Shown here piece by piece: positions 32,019 through 40,650 of a stretch of 49,476 nucleotides of DNA. The position numbers and the translations under genes are program-made. The stretch spans positions 1-49,476 of the forward strand of contig JAZNIW010000033.1 of assembly GCA_045577695.1 (NCBI GenBank). Reading direction: 5' to 3'. This DNA is from UMGS1279 sp045577695. Its GTDB lineage: Bacteria > Bacillota > Clostridia > Oscillospirales > Acutalibacteraceae. Positions within the stretch are counted from its first letter, which is position 1. The number at the start of each line of letters is the position of its first letter. The notes under the pieces are model-generated. The model saw only the letters and a list, made by a program, of their open reading frames with translations, did no database searches and was not told the DNA's origin.

Positions 32019-33608
32019 TTGAATTACAGAATATTTTTTTCACTGCTCTTTTTTTCGGTAGGCGGTTTTGCCACCCTGCAACATCAACTGCAAATGTTTC
32101 AACAAAACTCCTATTATCCCTCTCGATACGGAAAGTGGGTGTGCCATTCGGCCTCTATAACCACCATATTTTCCATATTGTTTTTGGTGTTGGAAACGGC
32201 GTTGCTTCTAACCGGAGCAATCACCTTTTTGCCCTTTCTCGCCCTGTTTGAGGCAATTTTTCGTTTGATTAAACAGCAGATACAACATAAAAAATCCATT
32301 AAAAAATTAGTTTATACGAAACGGGTGAAACGTCTACTCGTGACCGGTGGCATTTTGTTCGTTTTGCTTTGCATCGCCGGTTTGTTTTTACCCGAAGCCA
32401 TAGCCAAATGGCCTGCTTTGCTTTTGCTTTGCGTGGCACATTTCCCCCACGCGGTTTTGTTGGCGGCTTGGGCCTTGAATCAACCGATGGAAACGGCCAT
32501 CAACAATCATTTTCTGCGTGAAGCGAAACAAATTCTAATCCATAACAAAACACTGCAAGTGTTAGGAGTAACCGGAAGTTATGGGAAAACCAGTGTAAAA
32601 TTTATGCTTAAACGTTTGCTCAGCGAAAGGTTTACCGTCACCGCAACTCCCGAAAGTTTTAACACTCCTATGGGAATCGTGCGGACCATCCGCGAACATT
32701 TAAAACCACACACGGAAATCTTTATTGCCGAAATGGGGGCCAAAAACAAAGGGGATATTAAAGAACTCTGCGACCTTTGTAATCCCTCCATCGGGGTAAT
32801 TACGGCCGTTGGCCCTCAACACTTAGAAACTTTTCATTCGGTGCAAACCGTAGCCGATACCAAATTTGAATTGGCTGACCACTGCTTGGTTGAGAAAGCC
32901 GGCAAACTATACGTTAATATCGACAGTCTGCCGGCCGCCGAAAAAGCCGCCACCTATCAAAATAAAAATCAAATCATTACCTATGGCACGAGCGATAAGG
33001 CCGATTGCCGCGCCGAAAATATTTCCTATTCTCCGGCCGGCGCTTCGTTTGAGGTGGTATACAAGGAATTTCATTTTTCCTTAACCTGTAAATTACTGGG
33101 TCGCCACAGCATCACCAATCTACTGGGTGCCGTGGCAGTTGCCTTGGATTTTGGTGTTCCAAAACGGCAAATTCGCTTTGCCGTTTCTTCCTTAAAACCA
33201 GCCCCTCACCGTCTGGAATGCAAACCTTTTTTAAACGGTTCTTTGTTGATTGACGATGCGTATAACTCAAACCCCGAAGGGTGCTTAGAAGCCGTTCGCG
33301 TGTTGGGGTCCTTTGAAGGAATGCGCCGAATTTTGGTCACCCCCGGTTTGGTGGAACTTGGCGATGCCGAAAATCAAGCCAACCAAACATTGGGTAAAAC
33401 AGCAACCGAATATTGTGATGACATTATTTTTGTTGGCAAAAAACGTGCCGTTGCCTTAACGGCCGGTGTTGATGAAACCGACTTTGACCGTGAGCACCTT
33501 ATCATTGCAGAAAACTTTGCCGATGCAATGAAACATTTGCAATCCATTACCAACAAAAACACGGTTGTATTATTTGAAAACGATTTACCCGATAACTATG
33601 CGGGATAA
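32019..33608 (+). CDS. murF: MurF-type UDP-MurNAc-tripeptide-D-Ala-D-Ala ligase with membrane-spanning N-terminus
   Basis: A Mur ligase that adds D-Ala-D-Ala to the peptidoglycan precursor. Residues 1-160 hold about five hydrophobic segments (near 3-20, 46-66, 66-82, 104-125, 131-151) in place of the usual MurF N-terminal uridine-binding domain. The ATPase centre is GVTGSYGKTSVK (P-loop 183-191), followed by TPESFNTPMGI, EMGAKNKGDIKELC and the C-terminal LIDDAYNSNPEG. The start is TTG, 8 nt after GGGAGG. Being followed by ddl (15 bp) strongly supports MurF. Membrane-anchored MurF variants occur in Clostridia; whether this is the only murF of the genome cannot be seen. Confidence 0.82.
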   Translation: MNYRIFFSLLFFSVGGFATLQHQLQMFQQNSYYPSRYGKWVCHSASITTIFSILFLVLETALLLTGAITFLPFLALFEAIFRLIKQQIQHKKSIKKLVYTKRVKRLLVTGGILFVLLCIAGLFLPEAIAKWPALLLLCVAHFPHAVLLAAWALNQPMETAINNHFLREAKQILIHNKTLQVLGVTGSYGKTSVKFMLKRLLSERFTVTATPESFNTPMGIVRTIREHLKPHTEIFIAEMGAKNKGDIKELCDLCNPSIGVITAVGPQHLETFHSVQTVADTKFELADHCLVEKAGKLYVNIDSLPAAEKAATYQNKNQIITYGTSDKADCRAENISYSPAGASFEVVYKEFHFSLTCKLLGRHSITNLLGAVAVALDFGVPKRQIRFAVSSLKPAPHRLECKPFLNGSLLIDDAYNSNPEGCLEAVRVLGSFEGMRRILVTPGLVELGDAENQANQTLGKTATEYCDDIIFVGKKRAVALTAGVDETDFDREHLIIAENFADAMKHLQSITNKNTVVLFENDLPDNYAG

Positions 33609-33623
33609 GAAGGAGAAGGTATT

Positions 33624-34823
33624 ATGATTACAGAAAACGGACGCATTCATGTTGCCGTATTTTTTGGCGGTGACTCGGTTGAACACGAAGTTTCTATCAT
33701 TTCGGCGGTACAGGCAATGACTCATTTGGACCGCGAAAAATACACTGTTATTCCAATTTATTTGGCCAAAGACGGTCAAATGTACACCTCAGCCGCAATG
33801 TTTCAAATTGAATCGTTTCGTAAACCAAAAGAACTGCTGGCAAAGGCCCAACCGGTTTTTCTTTCAAACGATGGCAAAAACGTACTTTTAACATCAAAAA
33901 AGAAGAACGATTTTTCCGGTCGTAAACCCTTACGGTTGGATGTGGCCCTTCCCATTGTTCACGGTACCAACTGCGAAGATGGTTGTTTGCAGGGCTATTT
34001 GGAAACCCTACGTCTTCCCTATGCCGGTTGTAACGTCTTAGCCTCCTCCGTGGGAATGGATAAAGCTATTTTTAAAAGCGTACTGCGTACCGCCGGTATT
34101 CCGGTGTTGGATTGCATTCGCTTTACGGCGCGCGATTTTGTAGAATTTCAAGAAAACATTCTCAAGCGGATTCATCAGTCATTTGGATATCCGCTGATTG
34201 TAAAACCAGTCAACCTCGGGTCCAGCATTGGTATTTCCAAGGTGAATTCACCCGAAGATTTAAAAGAAGCCGTTGACACCGCCTTCTCCTTTTCGGATTC
34301 GGTTTTGATTGAGCGAGCCATACAAAATCTGCGCGAAATTAACTGCGCCGTTTTGGGGGATGATTGCGAATGTCGCGCTTCCTCTTGCGAAGAACCCTTT
34401 GGCAGTGACGAAATCTTATCCTACGGCGACAAGTACTTAAATACTTCCAAATCCAAGGGAATGGCCTCCCTTAAACGTCGCATCCCGGCTGAACTGCCGC
34501 AAGATATGACCGCCACTATTCAAGAATATGCTTGCCGTACCTTTAAAGCCATTGGCGGTCATGGGGTTGCCCGCATTGACTTTTTAATGGATAATGAAAG
34601 CAAAGAAGTTTTTGTTAACGAAATAAATACCATTCCCGGTTCGCTTTCCTTCTACTTGTGGGAGGCTGACGGAATGAAATACACCGAGCTATTAGATCGG
34701 CTGATTTCGCTGGCTTTCCGCCGCCAAAATCGCAAAGAAAATTTGCATTTTGAAATTGATACCAACATTCTTTCCCAATGTGGTTCCTTCGGTGCAAAGG
34801 GTGCCAAAGGTTCCAAACTATAG
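33624..34823 (+). CDS. ddl: D-alanine-D-alanine ligase
   Basis: An ATP-grasp ligase making the D-Ala-D-Ala dipeptide used by MurF. Motifs: FFGGDSVEHEVSIIS near the N-terminus, HGTNCEDGCLQGYLE (about 113-127), MDKAIFKSVL, VKPVNLGSSIGISK (about 193-206), and NEINTIPGSLSFYLWE with metal ligands near the end. A 399-residue length is slightly above average owing to a C-terminal tail rich in Gly/Lys. AAGGAGAAGG precedes the ATG. Close coupling with murF is functional: the product of this enzyme is its substrate. A D-Ala-D-Ser or D-Ala-D-Lac variant is not suggested by context, though I cannot exclude it from motifs alone. Confidence 0.9.
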   Translation: MITENGRIHVAVFFGGDSVEHEVSIISAVQAMTHLDREKYTVIPIYLAKDGQMYTSAAMFQIESFRKPKELLAKAQPVFLSNDGKNVLLTSKKKNDFSGRKPLRLDVALPIVHGTNCEDGCLQGYLETLRLPYAGCNVLASSVGMDKAIFKSVLRTAGIPVLDCIRFTARDFVEFQENILKRIHQSFGYPLIVKPVNLGSSIGISKVNSPEDLKEAVDTAFSFSDSVLIERAIQNLREINCAVLGDDCECRASSCEEPFGSDEILSYGDKYLNTSKSKGMASLKRRIPAELPQDMTATIQEYACRTFKAIGGHGVARIDFLMDNESKEVFVNEINTIPGSLSFYLWEADGMKYTELLDRLISLAFRRQNRKENLHFEIDTNILSQCGSFGAKGAKGSKL

Positions 34824-34834
34824 GAGATGACAGT

Positions 34835-36010
34835 GTGACCAAACAGCTAATACATTGGTTTATAAAAAACAACGAACGCACGGCCGATTCGGCCGTGCGC
34901 CGTCAATATATACGTCTCGGCAGTATCGTTGGGATGGTATGTAATCTATTGCTGTTTTCCTTTAAACTGGTTGTAGGTTTGCTTGCAGGCAGTGTTTCCA
35001 TACTGGCCGATGCTTTTAACAATCTTTCTGACATTGGTTCCTCAACCGTCACCGTCATCGGCTTTCATCTTTCGGAAAAACCAGCCGATAAAAAACACCC
35101 ATTCGGGCATGGCCGCATAGAATATATGTCAGCCCTGTTGGTTTCGGTTTTAATTATTTTAGTAGGGGTTGAACTGCTCAAATCCTCGGTGGATAAAATT
35201 CTCCATCCCGCCGCACTAAAGATTGAAGGCTATACCCTATTGGTTTTGTCCATTTCCATACTCATCAAACTATGGATGTTCTTTTTCCACCGTACCATTG
35301 GCCGACGTATTGATTCTTCCGCGATGCTCGCTACTGCGCAAGACGCGGTCAACGACGCCATTTCCACCGGTGCCACCTTGCTTTCGGTTTTGATTTGTAA
35401 GTTTTCAAATATCAATATCGACCCTTATATTGGCCTTGCCGTTGCCCTGTTTATACTGTATTCGGGTACCAAAACCATTAAAGAAACCATCGATCCTTTA
35501 TTGGGAATGCCGCCCGAACAAAAAACCATCGATGCAATTTTCGAAATTGTTCTTTCTTACGAGGAGTTTTTAGGCATTCATGACTTAATAATTCACAATT
35601 ACGGTCCGGGGCGATCCTTCGCTTCGCTCCATGTAGAAGTAGCCTCCGATATCGATATTGTTTCTTGTCACGAAACAATCGACGCGTGTGAAAAACGTAT
35701 GATGCACGAATTGGGACTGGAAGTTGTCATTCATATGGACCCCATTGTGACGGGTGATGCCGCGGTCTTAGCCACTAAGGAAGCCGTAAAAAAAGCTGTT
35801 TTCAGCGTAGACCCGCGTCTGTCCATCCACGATTTTCGTATGGTTGATGGAAAAAATCAAATCAATTTGATTTTCGATGTAGTAATTCCCAACGAATATC
35901 CCTATTCCAACGAAGTAACCAAAGATAAAATTGCCACGGCTTGCCGAAGCATTGACCCGCGTTATGTCACGGTATTAACCCTAGACCGCGACTATGTTTC
36001 GAATCGATAA
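34835..36010 (+). CDS. Cation diffusion facilitator (probably Mn2+ type)
   Basis: A six-helix metal exporter of the CDF family with a C-terminal cytoplasmic domain extended to 391 residues. Metal sites: helix 2 has NNLSD (N62, D66) and helix 5 DAVND (D170, D174), an N-x3-D/D-x3-D arrangement that differs from the zinc type with histidine in helix 5 and resembles manganese exporters such as MntE; this substrate call is inferred. HPFGHGRIEY follows helix 2. I start at GTG 34835, 8 nt after AGGAG; the longer frame overlaps ddl. It is 11 bp after ddl in the same cluster. Confidence 0.85.
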   Translation: MTKQLIHWFIKNNERTADSAVRRQYIRLGSIVGMVCNLLLFSFKLVVGLLAGSVSILADAFNNLSDIGSSTVTVIGFHLSEKPADKKHPFGHGRIEYMSALLVSVLIILVGVELLKSSVDKILHPAALKIEGYTLLVLSISILIKLWMFFFHRTIGRRIDSSAMLATAQDAVNDAISTGATLLSVLICKFSNINIDPYIGLAVALFILYSGTKTIKETIDPLLGMPPEQKTIDAIFEIVLSYEEFLGIHDLIIHNYGPGRSFASLHVEVASDIDIVSCHETIDACEKRMMHELGLEVVIHMDPIVTGDAAVLATKEAVKKAVFSVDPRLSIHDFRMVDGKNQINLIFDVVIPNEYPYSNEVTKDKIATACRSIDPRYVTVLTLDRDYVSNR

Positions 36011-36035
36011 ATTTCTACCGAAAGGAAGCAATACT

Positions 36036-37271
36036 ATGCCGGATATTATTGTTCTCGGCGGCGGTGCGGCCGGCTTGACTTTTGCCATACAAATCAAGCG
36101 AATCACCCCTCATGCTAAGGTTACCGTTTTAGAACAGTTGGACCGTGTCGGCAAAAAAATCAGCATTACCGGTAACGGACGATGCAACATTGGTAATACC
36201 GACCTTTCCCCCGCCCATTTTCATTCTTCCGGTAATATTGATCCCTTTTTTTCCCATATCCACCTTCGCGAAATCACAAACTTTTTCTTATCCATTGGAA
36301 TTCCCTTTACGGCAGAAGAACAAAAGTTGTTCCCCCGCTCCTTTCAAGCTTCATCTGTGGTGGATGCTCTTCGTTTCGCGGCCAACCAATTAGGTATAAT
36401 TATTCAAACCAATTGCCAAGTTTTAGCGGTAGAAAAGAAGAACAATTTCTTTACGGTTCGCACAGAAAAGGGCCTCTTTTCGGCCGATGCCGTGGTAGTT
36501 GCTACCGGCGGATTAGCCGGTGGCAGTAAACTCGGTTGTAATGGAGATGGCTACCGTTTTCTTTCTTCTTTTGGCCACAATATTGTAAAGCAAAATCCTG
36601 TGATTGTACAAGTGAAAACCGAAAATCAAATTACCAAACAGCTCAAAGGTATTAAGGTTACCGCTGCCGTTTCGGTAAGCGAAAAGAGTCGTGAAATCGC
36701 CCGTGATTTTGGCGAAGTTCTCTTTTGTGATTACGGCCTGTCCGGTCCGCCGATTTTACAACTTTCCCGCTATGCCAAACCCAACCGAATGATCACACTG
36801 GATTTACTGCCCGAGATGGACGAGGGTGCTGTATTAGAACAATGCAAAACACGGCGAACCATTTTCGGCGAACAAACTGCCAACGAATTTTTCACCGGTC
36901 TTTTGCACAAACGGTTGGGACAGGTGGTACTTAAAACCGTAATCCACTCCTTAGGAGCTCCTTGTAGCACTATACAAGACGAAGATTTAAATGAAATTGC
37001 AAAAATTGTAAAAAATTTTCCCTTTACAATCACCGGAAACACCGGTTATACCAACGCGCAGGCCACGGCCGGCGGTGCCGCTTTATCTGAATTCGATGCC
37101 GGTACCTTTATGTCGAAAAAAGTAAATGGTCTATTTGCCATTGGCGAAGTATTGGATGTCGATGGAGACTGCGGCGGATACAACCTTACTTGGGCCTTTA
37201 GTGCCGGCTTAGCAGCCGCTAAGGGATGCCACCGCTTTTTAACGTCAAACATAAGGAAAATTTCACTATGA
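36036..37271 (+). CDS. HI0933-family FAD-dependent oxidoreductase
   Basis: A 411-residue flavoprotein of the HI0933/BaiN family. The N-terminal dinucleotide fold has GGGAAG (8-13), then the family mark RVGKKISITGNGRCN (about 37-51), and the C-terminal flavin motif GLFAIGEVLDVDGDCGGYNLTWAF. The enzymes are annotated as NAD(P)/FAD-dependent oxidoreductases; the physiological substrate is unsettled. Start is ATG 36036 with AAAGGAAG about 9 nt upstream; 14 further codons in frame overlap the CDF gene. It lies 25 bp after the CDF gene and overlaps the next flavoprotein by 4 bp. Confidence 0.88.
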   Translation: MPDIIVLGGGAAGLTFAIQIKRITPHAKVTVLEQLDRVGKKISITGNGRCNIGNTDLSPAHFHSSGNIDPFFSHIHLREITNFFLSIGIPFTAEEQKLFPRSFQASSVVDALRFAANQLGIIIQTNCQVLAVEKKNNFFTVRTEKGLFSADAVVVATGGLAGGSKLGCNGDGYRFLSSFGHNIVKQNPVIVQVKTENQITKQLKGIKVTAAVSVSEKSREIARDFGEVLFCDYGLSGPPILQLSRYAKPNRMITLDLLPEMDEGAVLEQCKTRRTIFGEQTANEFFTGLLHKRLGQVVLKTVIHSLGAPCSTIQDEDLNEIAKIVKNFPFTITGNTGYTNAQATAGGAALSEFDAGTFMSKKVNGLFAIGEVLDVDGDCGGYNLTWAFSAGLAAAKGCHRFLTSNIRKISL

Positions 37272-38875
37272 TAAAATTACAAAATATCAAACAACCTCTT
37301 ACCGCCAAGCCGGAATGTTCGCCGGCAAAAATGGCCGCTATACTAGGGATTAATGAGAAAGAAATTCAATCGGTAACCTTATATCGAAGGTCGTTGGATG
37401 CCCGCAAAAAACCTAATCTTTGTTTTTGTGATACCTATATTGTTTCGTTTGCGCATTTCAAAACCGAAAATGCGGTTTTGAAAAAACACAAAAATGCCGT
37501 TGTTTATTTCGAAAAATCCTATCGTTGGCCAACCGCCACTCGCCCTCTCCCCCAAAAACCGATTGTAATTGGTAGTGGGCCGGCAGGTTTATTTGCCGCT
37601 TTAACCCTTTGTCGTGCCGGTATTCCCGTTATTGTAATCGAACGGGGTGAATCTGTTGAAAAACGGGTACAGTCGGTGCAAAACTACTGGAGCGGCGGCG
37701 CCTTAAACCCCCATTCCAATGTGCAATTTGGCGAGGGTGGGGCCGGTACCTTTTCGGACGGAAAGTTAAACACAGGTATCAAAAATCCGCGTTGTCAAAC
37801 CGTCCTTGAAACCTTTGCCCATTTTGGGGCCGATCGAGATATTTTGTGGAAGGCAAAGCCTCATATCGGCACCGATAAACTTCGCACTGTTGTGCAAAAC
37901 ATTCGCAAAGAAATCGAATCGCTCGGTGGAGAGTATCGGTTTGAAACGGAATTTTTATCTCCAATTTTGACCAATGGAAGCCTAACGGCGATTTTGTGTA
38001 AAAATAAACACGGAGAATTTACGTTACCTTGTAACGATTTAATTTTGGCCACCGGCAACGCCGCACGAAACACTTATCGCACCCTTTTTAAATGCGGTCT
38101 TGCTATTCAACCAAAACCATTTGCTATCGGGGTTCGTATCGAGCAGTTGCAAAGCCAAATCAACACCTCTCAATATGGCAATTCGACCGAACTTTTACCG
38201 GCAGCCGACTATAAATTGGCTACCCATTTGCCGAATGGCCGCGGAGTTTATACTTTTTGTATGTGTCCCGGCGGCTTTGTGGTCAACGCCGCATCCGAAG
38301 AAAATACCTATGTTACCAACGGAATGAGCAATCAAGATCGCGGTGGTCAAAATGCCAACGCCGCTTTGTTGGTTGGTGTTACCGAAGAAGACTTTTCCTC
38401 CTATAACGATAATACACCCTTTGGCGGTATGAACTTGCAAGAACAAATAGAACTAGCCGCTTACCGCGCGACCAATGGAAATGGATTACCGGCCATTACG
38501 GTGGGTGACTTTTTAGCAAAGAAATGTACCACCCCGTTTTCTTCTCCCCTACCAACCGCCTTACCCAAGGTGATTCTGACCGATTTTGAGCAGATTTTTC
38601 CACGTTTTATTACCGACTCCTTGCGAGAGGCACTGCCGATTTTTGAGCAGAAAATCAAAGGATTTGCCTGTCCCTCGGCGATTCTCACCGCTCCGGAAAC
38701 CCGCAGTTCCTCCCCCATACGTATCCCGCGTGACCAAAATTTCACAGCCAACTTGGAAGGAATCTATCCTTGCGGAGAAGGTGCCGGTTATGCCGGTGGA
38801 ATAACCTCCTCAGCGGTCGACGGTATTCGCACTGCCGAAGCCCTGCTACACAAACACCATTTATTGGAAGAATAA
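37268..38875 (+). CDS. FAD-dependent dehydrogenase, COG2509 family
   Basis: A 535-residue flavoprotein. An N-terminal extension of about 95 residues precedes the FAD fold with IVIGSGPAGLFAAL (G102-G107 core), then ERGESVEKRVQSV, the FGEGGAGTFSDGKLNTGI motif and C-terminal GIYPCGEGAGYAGGITSSAVDGIR. This combination identifies the COG2509 group, whose reaction is not established. ATG 37268 overlaps the stop of the upstream flavoprotein (ATGA), implying coupled synthesis. The 3' end overlaps the convergent downstream gene by 15 bp, so no separate terminator is present between them. Confidence 0.87.
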   Translation: MIKLQNIKQPLTAKPECSPAKMAAILGINEKEIQSVTLYRRSLDARKKPNLCFCDTYIVSFAHFKTENAVLKKHKNAVVYFEKSYRWPTATRPLPQKPIVIGSGPAGLFAALTLCRAGIPVIVIERGESVEKRVQSVQNYWSGGALNPHSNVQFGEGGAGTFSDGKLNTGIKNPRCQTVLETFAHFGADRDILWKAKPHIGTDKLRTVVQNIRKEIESLGGEYRFETEFLSPILTNGSLTAILCKNKHGEFTLPCNDLILATGNAARNTYRTLFKCGLAIQPKPFAIGVRIEQLQSQINTSQYGNSTELLPAADYKLATHLPNGRGVYTFCMCPGGFVVNAASEENTYVTNGMSNQDRGGQNANAALLVGVTEEDFSSYNDNTPFGGMNLQEQIELAAYRATNGNGLPAITVGDFLAKKCTTPFSSPLPTALPKVILTDFEQIFPRFITDSLREALPIFEQKIKGFACPSAILTAPETRSSSPIRIPRDQNFTANLEGIYPCGEGAGYAGGITSSAVDGIRTAEALLHKHHLLEE

Positions 38876-39427
38876 ATTGACCGGAGAGAGTCGATCGGAC
38901 AAATAATCCCAAACACGAAATTTTTCCCCACATTCGGCAGCCGATAAGGGAATGTAGGCCGCAAGGGTAACAGCCTTTTCCACTTGCGACGCCACAAATG
39001 GCGCAGTAATGTGATGCGGTATCTCTCCCAAATATTGGATTTCCAGAAAAACACCTGAAGATAAAATGACTGCACGGTTTTTCACCGTGTGGTCATTTGA
39101 TTTTTTCACCGCCATTTCCAAGACCGATAAATAGGAAATCATCATCTGGTCAAATTGACAGTAAAAGGCGCCGTTCCCCCGCACCGAGGAAAGGATTTTT
39201 TGGTTTTGAACGTTTCCTTTTAAACACACCGCTGCCAAAAGGTGTCGCAGGGAAAATCCTAGGTCGATGGCCCGCTCCTCCGACTCGGTTCCACGAAAAA
39301 TCATTCGCTCTAAAAAGTTGCGATAAGCAAAGAGAGATTCGAACGAATAATCCGAATGCAGCATATTTCGAAAAAAGTCCTCTCGTTCTTTGGATTCCTC
39401 CAACATTCTTTTCGTCAAAAGATACAT
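38861..39427 (-). CDS. Protein of unknown function, possibly degenerate histidine-kinase-like
   Basis: 188 residues, ATG with GGGG 7 nt upstream, in a good leader, so I consider it a real gene. There is no signal peptide or membrane span. Residues 10-60 are helical and charged; residues 75-160 have a pattern faintly like a histidine kinase ATPase domain (FCYQ-like beta strand, then DQMMISYLSVLEMAVKKS resembling an N-box helix), but the DxGxG and second glycine motifs are absent. A kinase ancestor is a guess. Its 3' end overlaps the convergent flavoprotein gene by 15 bp, and it is divergent from gap. Confidence 0.5.
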   Translation of the reverse strand: MYLLTKRMLEESKEREDFFRNMLHSDYSFESLFAYRNFLERMIFRGTESEERAIDLGFSLRHLLAAVCLKGNVQNQKILSSVRGNGAFYCQFDQMMISYLSVLEMAVKKSNDHTVKNRAVILSSGVFLEIQYLGEIPHHITAPFVASQVEKAVTLAAYIPLSAAECGEKFRVWDYLSDRLSPVNLFFQ

Positions 39428-39523
39428 ATTCGTCCCCTTTTTTTAGTCTTATTTTGCCCAATAAAACGAAAATGTTAAAATTCGAAAAAAGTTAGTTAAA
39501 AAATAAACAAAGAACTTGAAATA

Positions 39524-39553
39524 TTGACAAAAAAAGGTTAAAATAGTTATAGA
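39524..39553 (+). promoter_or_regulatory. gap promoter
   Basis: TTGACA (39524-39529), 18 bp, TATAGA (39548-39553), 24 bp before the ATG, with AGGAGG in between. Confidence 0.78.
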
Positions 39554-39577
39554 ATTTTTTTAGGAGGTTCTTTTATT

Positions 39578-40591
39578 ATGGTTAAAGTTGCTATTAACGG
39601 TTTTGGCCGTATCGGCCGTTTGGCATTTCGTCAAATGTTCGGTGCTGAAGGTTATGAGGTTGTTGCGATAAACGACTTGACCGATGCCAAAATGCTCGCT
39701 CATCTTCTCAAGTACGATTCGGCTCAAGGTCGCTATGCCAAAGCAGATTCGGTTGTTGCCAAAGATGGTGCTATCGAAGTAGACGGCAAAGAGATTAAAA
39801 TCTATGCCGAAAAGAACGCTGCCGACCTGCCTTGGGGCGAAATCGGCGTAGACGTTGTTTTGGAATGCACCGGTTTCTACTGCTCGAAAGACAAGGCTCA
39901 GGCTCACATCGACGCCGGCGCCAAAAAAGTAGTTATCTCTGCTCCGGCTGGTAACGATCTGCCCACCATCGTTTACAGCGTAAACGAAGATACCTTAACT
40001 GCAGACGATAAAATCATCTCGGCCGCTTCTTGCACCACTAACTGCTTGGCTCCTATGGCCAAAGCCCTTAACGATTATGCTCCGATTCAAAGCGGTATTA
40101 TGACCACCGTTCACGCTTTCACCGGCGACCAAATGGTATTGGATGGCCCGCACAGAAAAGGTGACCTTCGTCGTGCCCGCGCTGCTGCTGTAAATATCGT
40201 TCCCAACTCCACCGGTGCCGCTAAAGCGATCGGTTTGGTTATCCCTGAACTCAACGGAAAACTCATCGGTTCGGCTCAACGCGTTCCCGTTCCGACCGGT
40301 TCCACCACTTTGTTGGTAGCCGTTGTTAAAGGTAAGGACGTTACCGTTGAAGGTATCAATGCTGCGATGAAAGCTGCTTCTTCGGCTTCCTTCGGTTATA
40401 CCGAGGAACAACTGGTTTCCAGCGATATCATCGGCATCACCTACGGTTCGTTGTTTGATGCTACCCAAACTATGGTTGCTAAGATTGACGACGATACCTA
40501 TCAAGTACAGGTTGTTTCTTGGTATGATAACGAGAACTCCTACACCAGTCAAATGGTTCGCACTATTAAGTATTTTGCTGAACTTGCCTAA
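39578..40591 (+). CDS. gap: Glyceraldehyde-3-phosphate dehydrogenase, NAD-dependent
   Basis: The glycolytic enzyme converting glyceraldehyde-3-phosphate to 1,3-bisphosphoglycerate. The NAD fold starts VAINGFGRIGR with INDLTD, whose acidic residue favours NAD over NADP. Catalytic C152 lies in SAASCTTNC and H179 in TTVHAFTGDQ; the C-terminal block SWYDNENSYTSQMVRT is intact. 337 residues is standard. It has its own strong promoter, AGGAGG site and terminator. Compared with its neighbours the gene uses GCT, GTT and GGT far more, the usual sign of high expression. No pgk or tpi adjoins it. Confidence 0.97.
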   Translation: MVKVAINGFGRIGRLAFRQMFGAEGYEVVAINDLTDAKMLAHLLKYDSAQGRYAKADSVVAKDGAIEVDGKEIKIYAEKNAADLPWGEIGVDVVLECTGFYCSKDKAQAHIDAGAKKVVISAPAGNDLPTIVYSVNEDTLTADDKIISAASCTTNCLAPMAKALNDYAPIQSGIMTTVHAFTGDQMVLDGPHRKGDLRRARAAAVNIVPNSTGAAKAIGLVIPELNGKLIGSAQRVPVPTGSTTLLVAVVKGKDVTVEGINAAMKAASSASFGYTEEQLVSSDIIGITYGSLFDATQTMVAKIDDDTYQVQVVSWYDNENSYTSQMVRTIKYFAELA

Positions 40592-40605
40592 ATTTATGAT
40601 AAAAT

Positions 40606-40650
40606 AAGAAACCCACCGTTTCGGATTTATCCAAAACGGTGGGTTTCTTT
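40606..40650. terminator. Bidirectional terminator after gap, overlapping the next stop codon
   Basis: AAGAAACCCACCGTTT (40606-40621) and AAACGGTGGGTTTCTTT (40633-40650) form a 16-bp stem. The right arm reaches the stop codon (40649-40651) of the leftward nuclease gene, so one structure ends both converging transcripts. Confidence 0.92.

Noticed and set aside
39995..40552. 185-residue minus-strand frame inside gap
   Set aside because: It lies entirely opposite gap, whose catalytic motifs and codon bias are clear; long antisense frames are expected in codon-biased genes.
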